Source: Mucispirillum schaedleri ASF457 (lineage in GTDB: Bacteria > Chrysiogenota > Deferribacteres > Deferribacterales > Mucispirillaceae). From it: DNA of 64,000 nt. The translations under genes were made by a program, and so were the position numbers. How positions within the stretch are numbered: the first letter of the stretch is position 1; every line of letters begins with the position of its first letter. Location: positions 186,001 through 250,000 of the forward strand of contig NZ_CP097562.1 of assembly GCF_000487995.2 (NCBI RefSeq), read 5' to 3'. The notes below the pieces were generated by a model. It was given only the letters and a program-made list of their open reading frames with translations, searched no databases and was not told the origin of the DNA. Below are positions 35,879-45,797 of this stretch, one piece after another.

Positions 35879-38005
35879 TTATATTCTCATAGAAAGGCTT
35901 ATTCTGCCTCTTTCTTTATCAATATCTATAACCATAACCTGCACTTTCTGACCAACTTTTACAACTTCACTTGGATGTTTAATATAGCTTTCAGAAAGCT
36001 CAGAAATATGGACAAGACCATCATTTTTTAAACCAATATCTACAAAAGCACCAAAATCTACAATATTAGTTACTTTGCCAGATATTACCATACTTGGTTT
36101 TAAATCATCAAGGTTTACAATACTTTTCTTAAATATTACAGGGTCTATACTGTCACGCACATCTCTGTCTGGTTTTTCTAAATTTTCTATAATATCATTA
36201 AAAGTATATATTCCAAGACCTGTTTCTTCTGCAAGTTTATTTAGGTTGTTTGTTTTTGCAACTTTTCTAATTAATCCCACTTCTTTAACAGTCAAATTAA
36301 ATCTATTTAATAATGTATGGACAGCATCATAAGTTTCTGGGTGAATAAACATACTGTCTAACATTTCGTCACCACCATAGATTTTTAAAAACCCTGCACA
36401 CTGTTTAAAGATAGATTCTCCAATTCCTGCTATTTTTAAAAGCTGGTTTCTATTAATAAAAATGCCATTATCTTCTCTAAATTTAACTATTTTTTCAGCA
36501 ATAGAGTAGTTAAGACCTGATACATACTGTAAAAGGGAAGGGCTTGCTGTATTTAAATTTACACCAACATTATTTACCACATCTTCCACAACTGTCTGTA
36601 GTGTATTTTCAAGTTTTTTCTTATTTACATCATGCTGATACATTCCAACACCAATAGAACGCGGTTCAATTTTTACAAGCTCTGCAAGCGGGTCAATAAC
36701 TCTGCGGGCAATAGATATAGCCCCCCTTATGGTAACATCTAAATCTGGAAACTCTTTTGCAGCTACTTCACTTGCAGAATATACACTAGCACCTGCTTCA
36801 TTTACAATGGTATATTCCACATTTAACTGGATTTCGCTTAAAACTTTTGCAACAAATTCTTCTGTTTCTCTGCTTGCTGTGCCATTGCCTATAGATATGG
36901 CATTAATATTAAATTTATTTATTATTTCAATAACTTTCTTTTTACTGCCTTCATAATCACTTTGTGGTGGAGTAGGGTATATAACTCCATAAGTTAATAA
37001 CTTGCCAGTTTCATCAACTGCTGCATATTTACAGCCTGTTTTATAAGCTGGATCAAGCCCTAAAACTGACCTGCCTTTTACTGGCGGCGTCATTAAAAGG
37101 CTTTTTAAATTATCACCAAAAACATGAATAGCTCTTTCTTCAGCATTCTGTCTTAATTCACTTCTTATTTCCAGCTCAATAGAAGAAGAAAGCATTGTTT
37201 TAAATGCACGACCTGCACATTTTTCTATAATTTTATTATGCTTGTATCCTTCTTCATATATTATAGCAAGCACAGTATTTATACATGTTTCTTCATCAAT
37301 ATTCAGTTTAACTTTTAATACATGTTCTCTTTCGCCTCTAAAAATTGCTAAAACTCTATGTGGTGGCAGTGTTTTTATTTTTTCTTCAAATTCATAATAT
37401 GCTTCATAAGGAGTTCTTTCTTGAAAATCCTCTGCTGCAGCTGATGAAATAACTGCATTTTTATTATATATTTCTCTTAATCTGTTTTTTATATTAATAT
37501 TATGTCCAATATCTTCAGTAATAATATCTCTTGCCATAGAAAGAACTGTATCAATATCTGCAGCTTTTTCATTGATATAGTCTTTTGCAAAATTTTCTAA
37601 TTCAGATAAGTCATTATGGGTTTTAATATATTCTGCAACAGGCTCTATACCAGCTTCTCTTGCAATATCTGCTTTTGTTTTCTTTTTGGATTTATATGGA
37701 GCATATAAGTCTTCCACTTCTGTAAGAGTAGCTGCTTTTTGTAATGCAAGTTTTAATTTATCAGTCAGCTTTCCTTTTTCATCAATATTTTTGATAACTT
37801 CTTCTTTTCTTTTATTTAAATTTTCAAGATACTCATATCTTTCAAGAATATTTCTTATTTGGATTTCATCCATTGCTCCAGTCTGCTCTTTTCTATACCT
37901 TGCAATAAATGGAACAGTGTTGCCGTCAAGATAAAGTGCTATTAAATTTTCTACATTTTTTTTTGGAAAAGTAAATTCTTTAATAAGTGAGTCTAAATCT
38001 ACCAT
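35879..38005 (-). CDS. tex: Tex-family S1 RNA-binding protein
   Basis: 708 residues. N-terminal Tex helical domain (VPFIARYRKEQTGAMDEIQIR, EDLYAPYKSKKKTKADIA), YqgF-like RNase H fold (SVLGLDPAYKTGCKYAAVD, SIGNGTASRETE), helix-hairpin-helix pair (LNTASPSLLQYVSGLNYSIAEKIV), and a C-terminal S1 domain (GKVTNIVDFGAFVDIGLKNDGLVHISE). A conserved transcription accessory protein that binds nucleic acid. Single gene, about 150 bp upstream of leuS. Confidence 0.95.
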   Translation of the reverse strand: MVDLDSLIKEFTFPKKNVENLIALYLDGNTVPFIARYRKEQTGAMDEIQIRNILERYEYLENLNKRKEEVIKNIDEKGKLTDKLKLALQKAATLTEVEDLYAPYKSKKKTKADIAREAGIEPVAEYIKTHNDLSELENFAKDYINEKAADIDTVLSMARDIITEDIGHNINIKNRLREIYNKNAVISSAAAEDFQERTPYEAYYEFEEKIKTLPPHRVLAIFRGEREHVLKVKLNIDEETCINTVLAIIYEEGYKHNKIIEKCAGRAFKTMLSSSIELEIRSELRQNAEERAIHVFGDNLKSLLMTPPVKGRSVLGLDPAYKTGCKYAAVDETGKLLTYGVIYPTPPQSDYEGSKKKVIEIINKFNINAISIGNGTASRETEEFVAKVLSEIQLNVEYTIVNEAGASVYSASEVAAKEFPDLDVTIRGAISIARRVIDPLAELVKIEPRSIGVGMYQHDVNKKKLENTLQTVVEDVVNNVGVNLNTASPSLLQYVSGLNYSIAEKIVKFREDNGIFINRNQLLKIAGIGESIFKQCAGFLKIYGGDEMLDSMFIHPETYDAVHTLLNRFNLTVKEVGLIRKVAKTNNLNKLAEETGLGIYTFNDIIENLEKPDRDVRDSIDPVIFKKSIVNLDDLKPSMVISGKVTNIVDFGAFVDIGLKNDGLVHISELSESYIKHPSEVVKVGQKVQVMVIDIDKERGRISLSMRI

Positions 38006-38128
38006 ATACCATCCTTATAAACTATTTCGTTATGATATTACTGTATTTCATTATGATTATCAAGGAATATCTAATAATATTTGACATTATTTATAGATTT
38101 TATTAAAATATTCAAAAAGGATATGATT

Positions 38129-38347
38129 ATGGTAAGTATAATATTATTTGTTACAGCATGTGTTGTGCTGGTTGCAGCTGCATTACTGCTTGCAAAAAGT
38201 CATAAAAAGGAAAGTGAAATACAGGCTCCCAAAGAGCATAAAGAACAGGCTTTTAACACAAAATATGATGAGCTTATTTATCTTTATAAAAGTGGTGCAA
38301 TTAAAGAAGAAGAGTATAAAAGTCAGATGAAAAATATTATTAATTAG
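38129..38347 (+). CDS. Small membrane protein with SHOCT-like C-terminal motif
   Basis: 72 residues: one N-terminal membrane helix (about 3-22), a short polar linker, and a C-terminal YDELIYLYKSGAIKEEEYKSQM, matching the short SHOCT oligomerisation motif (L-x-x-L-x-x-x-G-x-I-x-x-E-E-Y/F). The start at 38129 sits eight bases after AAAGG; an ATG at 38123 is too close. Function unknown. It is convergent with the DUF445 gene, ending two bases from it. Confidence 0.6.
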   Translation: MVSIILFVTACVVLVAAALLLAKSHKKESEIQAPKEHKEQAFNTKYDELIYLYKSGAIKEEEYKSQMKNIIN

Positions 38348-38349
38348 TT

Positions 38350-39783
38350 TTATACTCCCGTAAAAAATACAATTAATGCTTGAGTAAGCCCAATTACAAA
38401 CCCTATAAAAAAGCCTAAAATATTTATCCATTTAAAATGCTCTTTCATGAAAGAAAATAATATATTTTCTACTTCAGGTAAAGGAAGGGCATTAATTTTA
38501 TCTTTTACAATTTTTTCAATATTTACAGCATTAAGTGCATATTTTAAATTACTTTTAATAAGTTTAACAGCCACTTCTGTAATAACATCAGCTATTTTAT
38601 TATAATTACTGCTTATAAATGCAGTAAATTTATTTATCATATTTGATTTCATTGTTTTATAGTTTTCAGCATTCAAAATATCCATAACATCTATTTTTAT
38701 AAATTTATAAATATCAATATTTAAAAGCACTAAAATTTCTTTTATGCTTAAATTGCTGTATTGGTATAACTTATCTAATATTAAAGCAGAAACTTTATCT
38801 AATATGTTAGTGTTTGTAACAAAATGATTTTTTATATATAAAACTATATCGTGATTATCACTAAAGCCTAATTTAACCATTACTTCATTTACTGGCTTTT
38901 TAAGAAGATTATCAATTTCATCTTCAATTGTTTTATAAATATTTTTATAAATCACAGGGTTAGTAGATAAATCTTCAGTTATATGTGGAAGTTCATTTTC
39001 TACAATCTGCTCTATTTTTTCATTACTTAAAAACAGGTTAATAAATCCAGCTTTTAACACATCCATACCAGTTGCAGAAGAAAGCATACTGTCTTTAAAG
39101 TTCACTACCTTTTGAGCTAAAACAGCTTTTATCATATCATTTTTACCAAGCCTTCTTATATTAGCCATAATAGTGATTGTTAAGTATTCAACTAAATCAT
39201 TTTTTCTATTTAAAATATCCTGTGGAAGTATATCCTGTAATGTTTTATCTTCTGATAGAAATGAATTTATTGTATTTTCAAGCTGGTTATCTATTGCTTT
39301 TTCCAAATTGAAATTTTTAACTAGCTGAAATACTGGCTCTCTAAAATTATTAATATTTATTTGCCTATTAAGAAAAATATCAACTACTGAAATGGCAGTA
39401 TTATTTAAAATATTATTAATTGTATCTTTATTATCAATAATTTTATCTTCTAAGCTGGAAAGCCTTATAACAGCATGAATATCTTTTGCATTAAGGCTTT
39501 TAAGTTTATCTGCAATTATACTGTGAATTTTGGTTTTTATATCATTATTTTCAAGTGCATATAAAAAATCATCATGTGCTAAAAGTTTCTGCCCAACAAT
39601 TTCAGAGATTTTAACTGCTAATTTTGGCCTTGTTTTAGGGACAATACCCTGCCAGCCTAATGTATACCATTTAGGTTCATAAGGTCTGAAAAGCATTTTT
39701 ATTGCTATTTTGTTTGTTATATAACCAACTACACCTGCAACAAGCGGGGTAGTTACAAGGCTAACTATTGGCTGCTCTAACAA
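38350..39783 (-). CDS. DUF445 family membrane protein
   Basis: 477 residues. N-terminal PLVAGVVGYITNKIAIKMLFRPYEP, then TLGWQGIVPKTRPKLAVKISEIVG, and a C-terminal hydrophobic segment (WINILGFFIGFVIGLTQALIVFF) are characteristic of DUF445 (YheB/YjiN-like) proteins of unknown function. The start is TTG, with GAGGGAG four bases upstream. It overlaps the ppx gene by 23 bases; third gene of mltG-ppx-DUF445. Confidence 0.88.
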   Translation of the reverse strand: MLEQPIVSLVTTPLVAGVVGYITNKIAIKMLFRPYEPKWYTLGWQGIVPKTRPKLAVKISEIVGQKLLAHDDFLYALENNDIKTKIHSIIADKLKSLNAKDIHAVIRLSSLEDKIIDNKDTINNILNNTAISVVDIFLNRQININNFREPVFQLVKNFNLEKAIDNQLENTINSFLSEDKTLQDILPQDILNRKNDLVEYLTITIMANIRRLGKNDMIKAVLAQKVVNFKDSMLSSATGMDVLKAGFINLFLSNEKIEQIVENELPHITEDLSTNPVIYKNIYKTIEDEIDNLLKKPVNEVMVKLGFSDNHDIVLYIKNHFVTNTNILDKVSALILDKLYQYSNLSIKEILVLLNIDIYKFIKIDVMDILNAENYKTMKSNMINKFTAFISSNYNKIADVITEVAVKLIKSNLKYALNAVNIEKIVKDKINALPLPEVENILFSFMKEHFKWINILGFFIGFVIGLTQALIVFFTGV

Positions 39784-40681
39784 CGGCTCCCTCTCTTAAA
39801 CCAAAATCTGAAACAGTAATAATATTAAGGTTGGTTTTCTTTAATATTTCTAATATAATTAAAATACCAGGTATTATTAAATCTTCTCTGCCTTTATCCA
39901 TACCTTTAATTTCAAGCCGTTTATTATATGGTGTAGAGTAGACTTTATTAAGTATTTCTATTACTTTTTCTTTTGTAATTTTATAACCATTAACTTTATT
40001 GTAATCATATTCAGTCATTTCCATATCTATTGCTGCAAGAGTTGTAGCAGTGCCTGCTGTTGCAATAAAATTCTGGATATTATTTGGAATAGTAACATCC
40101 TTAAAGAATTCTTTTATATATGCACTGCATTTTTCAAGTATTTCTGTGCTGCTTTTTTGAAAATCAAACATATCTGCCATTTTTACTACACCTATTTTAT
40201 GGCTTTCTGTATGCAGCTCATTATTATCCTGCATATATATTATTTCTGACGAGCCACCTCCAACATCAAGTATTAATGGCTGCCTGCCTGCATCAAACCC
40301 AGAGCACACCCCAAGATATTCAAGCATACCTTCTTCTTTTCCGCTGATAATAGATATTTCAATACCTGAATTTTTAGCTGCATTAATAAATTCTTTCCCA
40401 TTTGCTGCTTCACGAACTGCACTTGTTGCAACAGTTTTAATCTTTTCAACATTATATTTATTAAGAGCTTTTCTAAACCCAGCAAGCACATTTATAGATT
40501 TATTAAATGGTTCTTCTTGTAATATTCCAGTTTTATTAATATTTGCAGCAAGTCTTGTAGTTGCTTTTTCCTGATAAATAATATTTTTTATTTTATTATT
40601 TTCAACTTCAGCAATAATCAACCTTATAGAGTTACTGCCTATATCAATACCTGCTGCAATATTATTTTTTTTGGTGCTCAT
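39761..40681 (-). CDS. ppx: Ppx/GppA family phosphatase (exopolyphosphatase-like)
   Basis: ASKHA-fold phosphatase acting on polyphosphate or pppGpp. The phosphate loops AAGIDIGSNSIRLIIAEV, VATSAVREAANG and LILDVGGGSSEIIY are intact. At 306 residues it is the short form without the C-terminal HD-like domain, so either substrate is possible. Overlaps both neighbours (mltG by 20 bases, DUF445 by 23), which implies translational coupling. Confidence 0.88.
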   Translation of the reverse strand: MSTKKNNIAAGIDIGSNSIRLIIAEVENNKIKNIIYQEKATTRLAANINKTGILQEEPFNKSINVLAGFRKALNKYNVEKIKTVATSAVREAANGKEFINAAKNSGIEISIISGKEEGMLEYLGVCSGFDAGRQPLILDVGGGSSEIIYMQDNNELHTESHKIGVVKMADMFDFQKSSTEILEKCSAYIKEFFKDVTIPNNIQNFIATAGTATTLAAIDMEMTEYDYNKVNGYKITKEKVIEILNKVYSTPYNKRLEIKGMDKGREDLIIPGILIILEILKKTNLNIITVSDFGLREGAVVRAANS

Positions 40682-41675
40682 TTACATACCTTCTATGCAC
40701 ATCATAAGTTTCTGAAAATAAGTGTTCTCCATCTTTACTTGCTACAAAAAATAAATAATTAGTTTTTGCAGGGTTTGCAACAGCTTCTAATGCAATTAAT
40801 GAAGGGCTGCATATAGGAGTAGGGGTAAGCCCCTTATGTTTATATGTATTATATATGTTTGTTTCATCTCTTAAATCAGCTTTGCCAATTTTTATTTCAT
40901 ATTCGCCTCTTAAAAATTTACCATAAAGTATAGTAGGGTCAGCTTGCAAAATCATATCAATATTAAGCCTGTTATAATAAACAGAAGCAACGATTGGTGC
41001 TTCAAATACATTATATGTTTCTTTCTGCACAATGGATGCTAAAATAATGGCTTCATATTCAGTTAAACCTTGAGCTGCTGTTTTTTCTTTAAAATCAGCA
41101 GGAAGATATTTTTTAAAATCAGCATACATTGTATCTACTACATATTCTGGTTTAAAGTTTTTTGGAAATTTATATGTTCCGGGAAATAGGAAACCTTCTA
41201 AACTTTTATAGTCATATCCTGTTACTTTTTTTGCATACTCATTATTAAATACAAGAGATAAAAACTCATCTTTTTTTGCAACGCCTGCTTTTTCAAGAGC
41301 ATTAGCAATATCAAACACATTGAACCCTTCTGGGACTGTTACTTTTACAGTGGACTGAACACCATTCATAATGTTTGATAAAAACTCGCTGTATGAAATA
41401 TTATCTGCCATATAATAGCCAAATTTCATATTTTGTGGCAGTTTAATGATTTTTCTAAGGTATATATCAAGCCCTGCAGGAGTATCTGTGTCTTGAAAAA
41501 TTTCATTATAAAGTTTTGAATAACTTTGACCTTTTTCAATAAATAATTCTGTAGATACTCTATTACTATCTAAAAAAGATTTAGATGATGAATAAAGATA
41601 AAAAGCTGTTGCCATAACTGCCATAGATGCTAAAATAACTAATGATACTAATGATATAATAATTTTCTTTTTCAT
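40662..41675 (-). CDS. mltG: Endolytic murein transglycosylase MltG
   Basis: Membrane-anchored lytic transglycosylase that releases nascent glycan strands. One N-terminal helix (about 5-28), a LysM-like part (VTVPEGFNVFDIANALEKAGV), then the YceG domain with LEGFLFPGTYKFP, the catalytic Glu in ASIVQKET, DMILQADPTILYG and PTPICSPSLIALEAVANP. 337 residues. First gene of the mltG-ppx-DUF445 operon. Confidence 0.93.
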   Translation of the reverse strand: MKKKIIISLVSLVILASMAVMATAFYLYSSSKSFLDSNRVSTELFIEKGQSYSKLYNEIFQDTDTPAGLDIYLRKIIKLPQNMKFGYYMADNISYSEFLSNIMNGVQSTVKVTVPEGFNVFDIANALEKAGVAKKDEFLSLVFNNEYAKKVTGYDYKSLEGFLFPGTYKFPKNFKPEYVVDTMYADFKKYLPADFKEKTAAQGLTEYEAIILASIVQKETYNVFEAPIVASVYYNRLNIDMILQADPTILYGKFLRGEYEIKIGKADLRDETNIYNTYKHKGLTPTPICSPSLIALEAVANPAKTNYLFFVASKDGEHLFSETYDVHRRYVNEHQKK

Positions 41676-41855
41676 AATACCAACTTTAATATATGTTTTT
41701 TATAATATTATCAGCAAACAATGTGTATTTCAAGCAGTTTGTAGCTTTTATTCATTTTTTTTATATAATATCTTGACAATATATATATATAAAAGTTTAC
41801 AAAACATATTAATTTTGTTATATTATAATATATACTAAATTTGGAGGTATTCCTT

Positions 41856-42728
41856 TTGAGCTGGAGTAAAAAAGCTATAGTTTCATATCATTTTATAGAA
41901 GCAGCTACAGATAATTACTTTGATGAATTAAAACTTTCTTTTAATTCATTACTTAAAAGTGAAGATAGTTCTGGCACTTTTGATGCAGGGCAGTCACATT
42001 TTTTTTGGAAAATAAACAGTAAGGTGGATATTGCTGCAACAGATACTTATTTTATTTCAGTAGTAAAAGAAAAAAGTGCATGGCCTGTATGGTTTCGGGA
42101 AGATGAAGGCATTGCAGAAATCCCATTAAATGATGGTGCTCTTGGTGAGCTTTATTATGCAATAGTCAATCCTGAATCTCGTTTTATTTTATCTCTTGCA
42201 GCTCTAGGTGGCGGACCTGCAGGAGCATTTAAAAAATTTCTTAATGAATTTTCAAAAGATGGCAGTGCTAAACTAACACCTTTATTTGAAGATAAAATTG
42301 ATTTAACTACATTATCATGGGATTTTTATAAAAAAATAGCTATATCAGTTAATTTCCCAAGTTATGAATACAGTGCAGAGTTTATGACAACAAAAGAAGG
42401 CACATTATTAGGTATTATAGATGAACTTGGTGGTTTAAAAGCAGATATTACAATTTCTGCTCCAAAACAAAAACAAAATTTAAATACGAGCCAGACAAGA
42501 GAAATTGCAAAAGCACTGCTAGTTAATGATTTTTGCAGTAAACTTGTTTTAAAAGGCTCTGATAATGATGGAGAAGAAATTCAAGAATTTGATTTAAAAA
42601 ATGCTCAAGTAAAATATAAAGAAATGGTTGAGATTTCTGGCAGTTATATGGTGGAAGATGAAGCTCTTCCAATCCTAAAAAGAGCATTTAATGATAGAAG
42701 TCATGATTTAATACATTTATCGGAGTAA
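41856..42728 (+). CDS. Unrecognised cytoplasmic protein
   Basis: 290 residues; I do not recognise the family. The start is TTG at 41856, eight bases after a strong GGAGG; an earlier TTG at 41841 overlaps that site. No signal peptide or membrane helix. Segments that stand out are WPVWFREDEGIAEIPL near residue 80, a Gly-rich AALGGGPAGAFKKFL, and an acidic C-terminal half with alternating hydrophobic strands. It ends three bases before the acyl-CoA ligase start, so they are cotranscribed, but this gives no clear function. Confidence 0.7.
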   Translation: MSWSKKAIVSYHFIEAATDNYFDELKLSFNSLLKSEDSSGTFDAGQSHFFWKINSKVDIAATDTYFISVVKEKSAWPVWFREDEGIAEIPLNDGALGELYYAIVNPESRFILSLAALGGGPAGAFKKFLNEFSKDGSAKLTPLFEDKIDLTTLSWDFYKKIAISVNFPSYEYSAEFMTTKEGTLLGIIDELGGLKADITISAPKQKQNLNTSQTREIAKALLVNDFCSKLVLKGSDNDGEEIQEFDLKNAQVKYKEMVEISGSYMVEDEALPILKRAFNDRSHDLIHLSE

Positions 42729-42731
42729 GAT

Positions 42732-44321
42732 ATGATATTTAGACGCAAACAAGAAGAGGTTGCAAAACCTAAAACTATTGCTGATATTTTAACATATCAG
42801 TCATACAAAAATGGCAGTAAAAAATATATCTTTTTTAAAGATATTATTTATACTTATTCGCAGGCTGAAAAAATATGTAATAAAATATCCCGAGTGCTTG
42901 CTTTTTCTGGTATTCGTAAAGGTGATAGAGTTGCCATAATGATGGAAAACTCACCTTATTTTATTTTTGCTGCTTTTGCAATAGCTAAAGCAGGTGGCAT
43001 AATTGTGCCTGTAAATACTTTTTTAAAAGATAAAGAAGTAAGCTATATAATTTCTAACAGCGAAGCAGCAGCAATATTTACTTCTGAAAAATTTAAAGGA
43101 ATAATAAGCAAAGTTAAAGAAGACTGCTCTTGTTTACAGTCCATTTTTTCATTTGATGACAGTGCTGCAAACTGGGGTGCTGAGAATGTATTAGTAAAAG
43201 ATAAAAATATGAGCGAGCTGCCGCTTGAAATAGGTATAAAACAGGAAGATACTGCAGTTATTATTTATACATCTGGCACAACAGGTGCTCCAAAAGGTGC
43301 AATGCTCTCTCATGGTAATTTAATAAGTATGGTGGAAATGGCTGCTATATCTTATAAAATGACACATAAAGACAGATTTTTACTGTTTTTACCAATGTTT
43401 CATATATATTCTTTTGAAGTAACTATAATGTTTCCATCATTTTTAGGTGCATCTATTGTTATTTTAGAATCAGTTATGGATTTAAAAACTAAAAAATTCA
43501 GAGATATATTAATATTTAAACGGCCTACTGTAATGGCAGCAGTGCCAACAGTTTATTCTGCTCTTGTAAAAGCAAAAATGCCAAAACTTTTTATTAAATT
43601 TATCTATCCTATAAAAATACACTTATGCAGCGGCTCAGGTCTGCCTGTTGATATTTATAATAAATTTTATCAAAAATTTGGCATTCCTTTAATTGAAGGT
43701 TACGGGCTTTCAGAAGCTTCTCCAGTTGTAGCAGGCAACACTCTTGATGACCCTAGAGCTGGCACAGTTGGCAGAGCATTTTATGGGGTATCTGTTAAAA
43801 TTGTTGATAAAGATGATATGGAAGTGCCAAGAGGTGAAGTTGGAGAGATTATAGCTAAAGGTCCTAATATTATGCAGGGATACTGGAAAATGCCAAAAGA
43901 AACTGCTGAAGCTGTAAAAAATGGCTGGTTTTTTACAGGCGATTTAGGAACTATGGATAATGATGGCTTTATCACCATTGTTGATAGAAAAAAAGACTTA
44001 ATATTGGTTAAAGGGATGAATGTTTATCCTAGAGAGATAGAAGAACATATCCATCATATAAAAGGTGTAGAAGCTGTTGCTGTTATCAGTGTGCCTGATG
44101 AAGATGGTGATGAAACTATACTTGCTTATATTAAAAAAGACCCAGATGTAAATATTACAGAAAAAGATATTAAAGCATACTTGAAAAAATATATAGCTAA
44201 TTTTAAAATACCTAAATATGTATATTTCCCAAATGAACTTCCACTAACAACTATTGGTAAAATTTTAAAAAGAAAATTAAAAGAAATGGTAATGAAAGGG
44301 GAAATAGAAGGTATAAAGTAA
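42732..44321 (+). CDS. Long-chain fatty acid-CoA ligase (AMP-binding enzyme)
   Basis: Activates a carboxylic acid, probably a fatty acid, as acyl-AMP then acyl-CoA. Of 529 residues, the P-loop-like TSGTTGAPKGAMLSH, YGLSEASPVV, the adenylate site GWFFTGDLGTMDNDGFITIVDRKKDLI and the C-terminal lysine in TTIGKILKRKLKE are conserved. No membrane helices. The substrate range is inferred from the family only. Cotranscribed with the unknown gene upstream. Confidence 0.88.
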   Translation: MIFRRKQEEVAKPKTIADILTYQSYKNGSKKYIFFKDIIYTYSQAEKICNKISRVLAFSGIRKGDRVAIMMENSPYFIFAAFAIAKAGGIIVPVNTFLKDKEVSYIISNSEAAAIFTSEKFKGIISKVKEDCSCLQSIFSFDDSAANWGAENVLVKDKNMSELPLEIGIKQEDTAVIIYTSGTTGAPKGAMLSHGNLISMVEMAAISYKMTHKDRFLLFLPMFHIYSFEVTIMFPSFLGASIVILESVMDLKTKKFRDILIFKRPTVMAAVPTVYSALVKAKMPKLFIKFIYPIKIHLCSGSGLPVDIYNKFYQKFGIPLIEGYGLSEASPVVAGNTLDDPRAGTVGRAFYGVSVKIVDKDDMEVPRGEVGEIIAKGPNIMQGYWKMPKETAEAVKNGWFFTGDLGTMDNDGFITIVDRKKDLILVKGMNVYPREIEEHIHHIKGVEAVAVISVPDEDGDETILAYIKKDPDVNITEKDIKAYLKKYIANFKIPKYVYFPNELPLTTIGKILKRKLKEMVMKGEIEGIK

Positions 44322-44336
44322 AAAAAGGAGCAGATA

Positions 44337-44942
44337 TTGATTAATGCTATATTTGGAGCAGTAACAGGGCTGAATGCAGCAGCTGCTGTTTCTGCTGTAA
44401 CAGCCAATAATATTGCAAATGTAAAAACATCAGGTTATAAATCTAACAGTGCATTTTTATCTGAACTTAGCACTGGTGGAGTAAAACTTAGTGCTATAAG
44501 ACCTGATAATAATCAAGGTAGTATTATTCCCACGAATATCCTATATGATATTGCAGTTTTTGGTAATGGCAGTGAAGAAGATTTATTAAATACATACAGC
44601 TATGCAGCAGGGAAGTTTGCTGTAGATGATTTTGGTAATTTCAGAGGTCCTTCAGGCGAACTGCTTTTTACTGGTGCTGGTGGTAATGTTCGGCTTGATG
44701 ATAACGGCAATTTATACAGTAATGGCAAACTGCTTGGAATAATTACTCCAACAGGAGCAGAAGGGCAGGAATATGAACCAACTGGTTTCAGTATATTATC
44801 AGGTTATATGGTTTCATCAAATGTAAATATTGCTGATGAAATAGTAAATAATATTATTAATAAAAGTTTTTTTGAGGCAAATGCTGTAATGATAAGAACA
44901 AGTGATGAAATGCTTGGAACAGTAGTCAATTTAAAGGCATAA
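44337..44942 (+). CDS. Short flagellar basal-body rod-like protein
   Basis: 201 residues beginning at TTG (44337) six bases after GGAG. The N-terminal helix (AVTGLNAAAAVSAVTANNIANVKTSGYKS) and the C-terminal helix (ADEIVNNIINKSFFEANAVMIRTSDEMLGTVVNLKA) are the paired rod/hook domains of FlgB/C/F/G/E. The middle is shorter than in FlgG (about 260 residues), so it is either a reduced FlgF/FlgG or a specialised rod protein. It is isolated from other flagellar genes, next to an acyl-CoA ligase gene. Confidence 0.78.
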   Translation: MINAIFGAVTGLNAAAAVSAVTANNIANVKTSGYKSNSAFLSELSTGGVKLSAIRPDNNQGSIIPTNILYDIAVFGNGSEEDLLNTYSYAAGKFAVDDFGNFRGPSGELLFTGAGGNVRLDDNGNLYSNGKLLGIITPTGAEGQEYEPTGFSILSGYMVSSNVNIADEIVNNIINKSFFEANAVMIRTSDEMLGTVVNLKA

Positions 44943-44945
44943 AAA

Positions 44946-45560
44946 GTGATATTTACTGATAAACAGTTAAGATGTATAAATGAGCCTGAAAAATACTCTA
45001 TTAATAATAATGAAATAGTTATTACTACATCTCCACATACTGATTTATGGCAGAAAACTTATTATAAGTTTATAAATGATAATGCTCCAATGCTGCTGGC
45101 AGAAACGGACGAAAAATATTTTTCATTTATTGTTAAAGCATCATTTAATACAAGCCATAGATTTGACCAGTGCGGTATAATAGTTTATTTAGATAGTGAA
45201 AATTGGCTTAAAGCTTCTATAGAGTATGAAAACCAAACATTTCAAAATTTAGGAAGTGTAGTTACAAACTTAGGTTATTCAGACTGGGCAACTTCCAATA
45301 TATCTGCAGAGATAAAAGAAATATGGTATAGATTAAGCCGCAGAGAAAGTGATTTTAAAATAGAATATTCACTTAATGGAAAATACTACAGCCAGATGAG
45401 AATATGCCATTTACATAAAGCAGATAATACAATATCTTTTGGCATATATGCCTGCAGTCCAGAAAATTCTTCATTTGAAGCTGTTTTTTCAAATATGAAT
45501 ATTATAGAATGTTTATGGTATGCTCATGATGGTCAGCAGCCAGACAGCAGTTTATTATAA
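44946..45560 (+). CDS. DUF1349-like concanavalin-fold protein
   Basis: 204 residues starting at GTG three bases after the rod-like gene stop. The pattern TSPHTDLWQKTYY, FDQCGIIVYLDSENWLKASIEYE, WYRLSRRESDFKIEYSLNGKYYSQMR and FGIYACSPE matches the DUF1349 jelly-roll family. Such proteins have a glycan-binding-like fold without a proven reaction. No signal peptide, so cytoplasmic. Cotranscribed with the rod-like gene; a hairpin follows. Confidence 0.75.
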   Translation: MIFTDKQLRCINEPEKYSINNNEIVITTSPHTDLWQKTYYKFINDNAPMLLAETDEKYFSFIVKASFNTSHRFDQCGIIVYLDSENWLKASIEYENQTFQNLGSVVTNLGYSDWATSNISAEIKEIWYRLSRRESDFKIEYSLNGKYYSQMRICHLHKADNTISFGIYACSPENSSFEAVFSNMNIIECLWYAHDGQQPDSSLL

Positions 45561-45566
45561 TTTTAT

Positions 45567-45608
45567 AAGCTCATATATTAAAGTATATTGAAATTTATGG
45601 GCTTTTTC
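45567..45608 (+). terminator. Terminator after the DUF1349-like gene
   Basis: AGCTCATA (45568-45575) pairs with TATGGGCT (45596-45603) with one G-U pair and runs into TTTT. Confidence 0.55.
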
Positions 45609-45756
45609 TATTTTAATCCTATTATCCATAAAGTATTTTTCTTTATTAAATGATAAAATGTATGGAAAGGGAAAAGGTCATTATATGCTGCTTTTTTTAA
45701 AGTTTAAAAACTAAATTTAGTAAGCATTTAATATTATAGTATATATTCCATAATTT

Positions 45757-45792
45757 AAAAGCCTGTTACTAAGTATGAATAACAGGCTTTTT
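45757..45792 (-). terminator. Terminator after the Cache chemoreceptor gene
   Basis: AAAAGCCTGTT (45757-45767) pairs with AACAGGCTTTT (45781-45791). A/T runs flank both sides, so it may serve both strands; it ends five bases from the minus-strand chemoreceptor gene. Confidence 0.75.
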
Positions 45793-45797
45793 TATAT

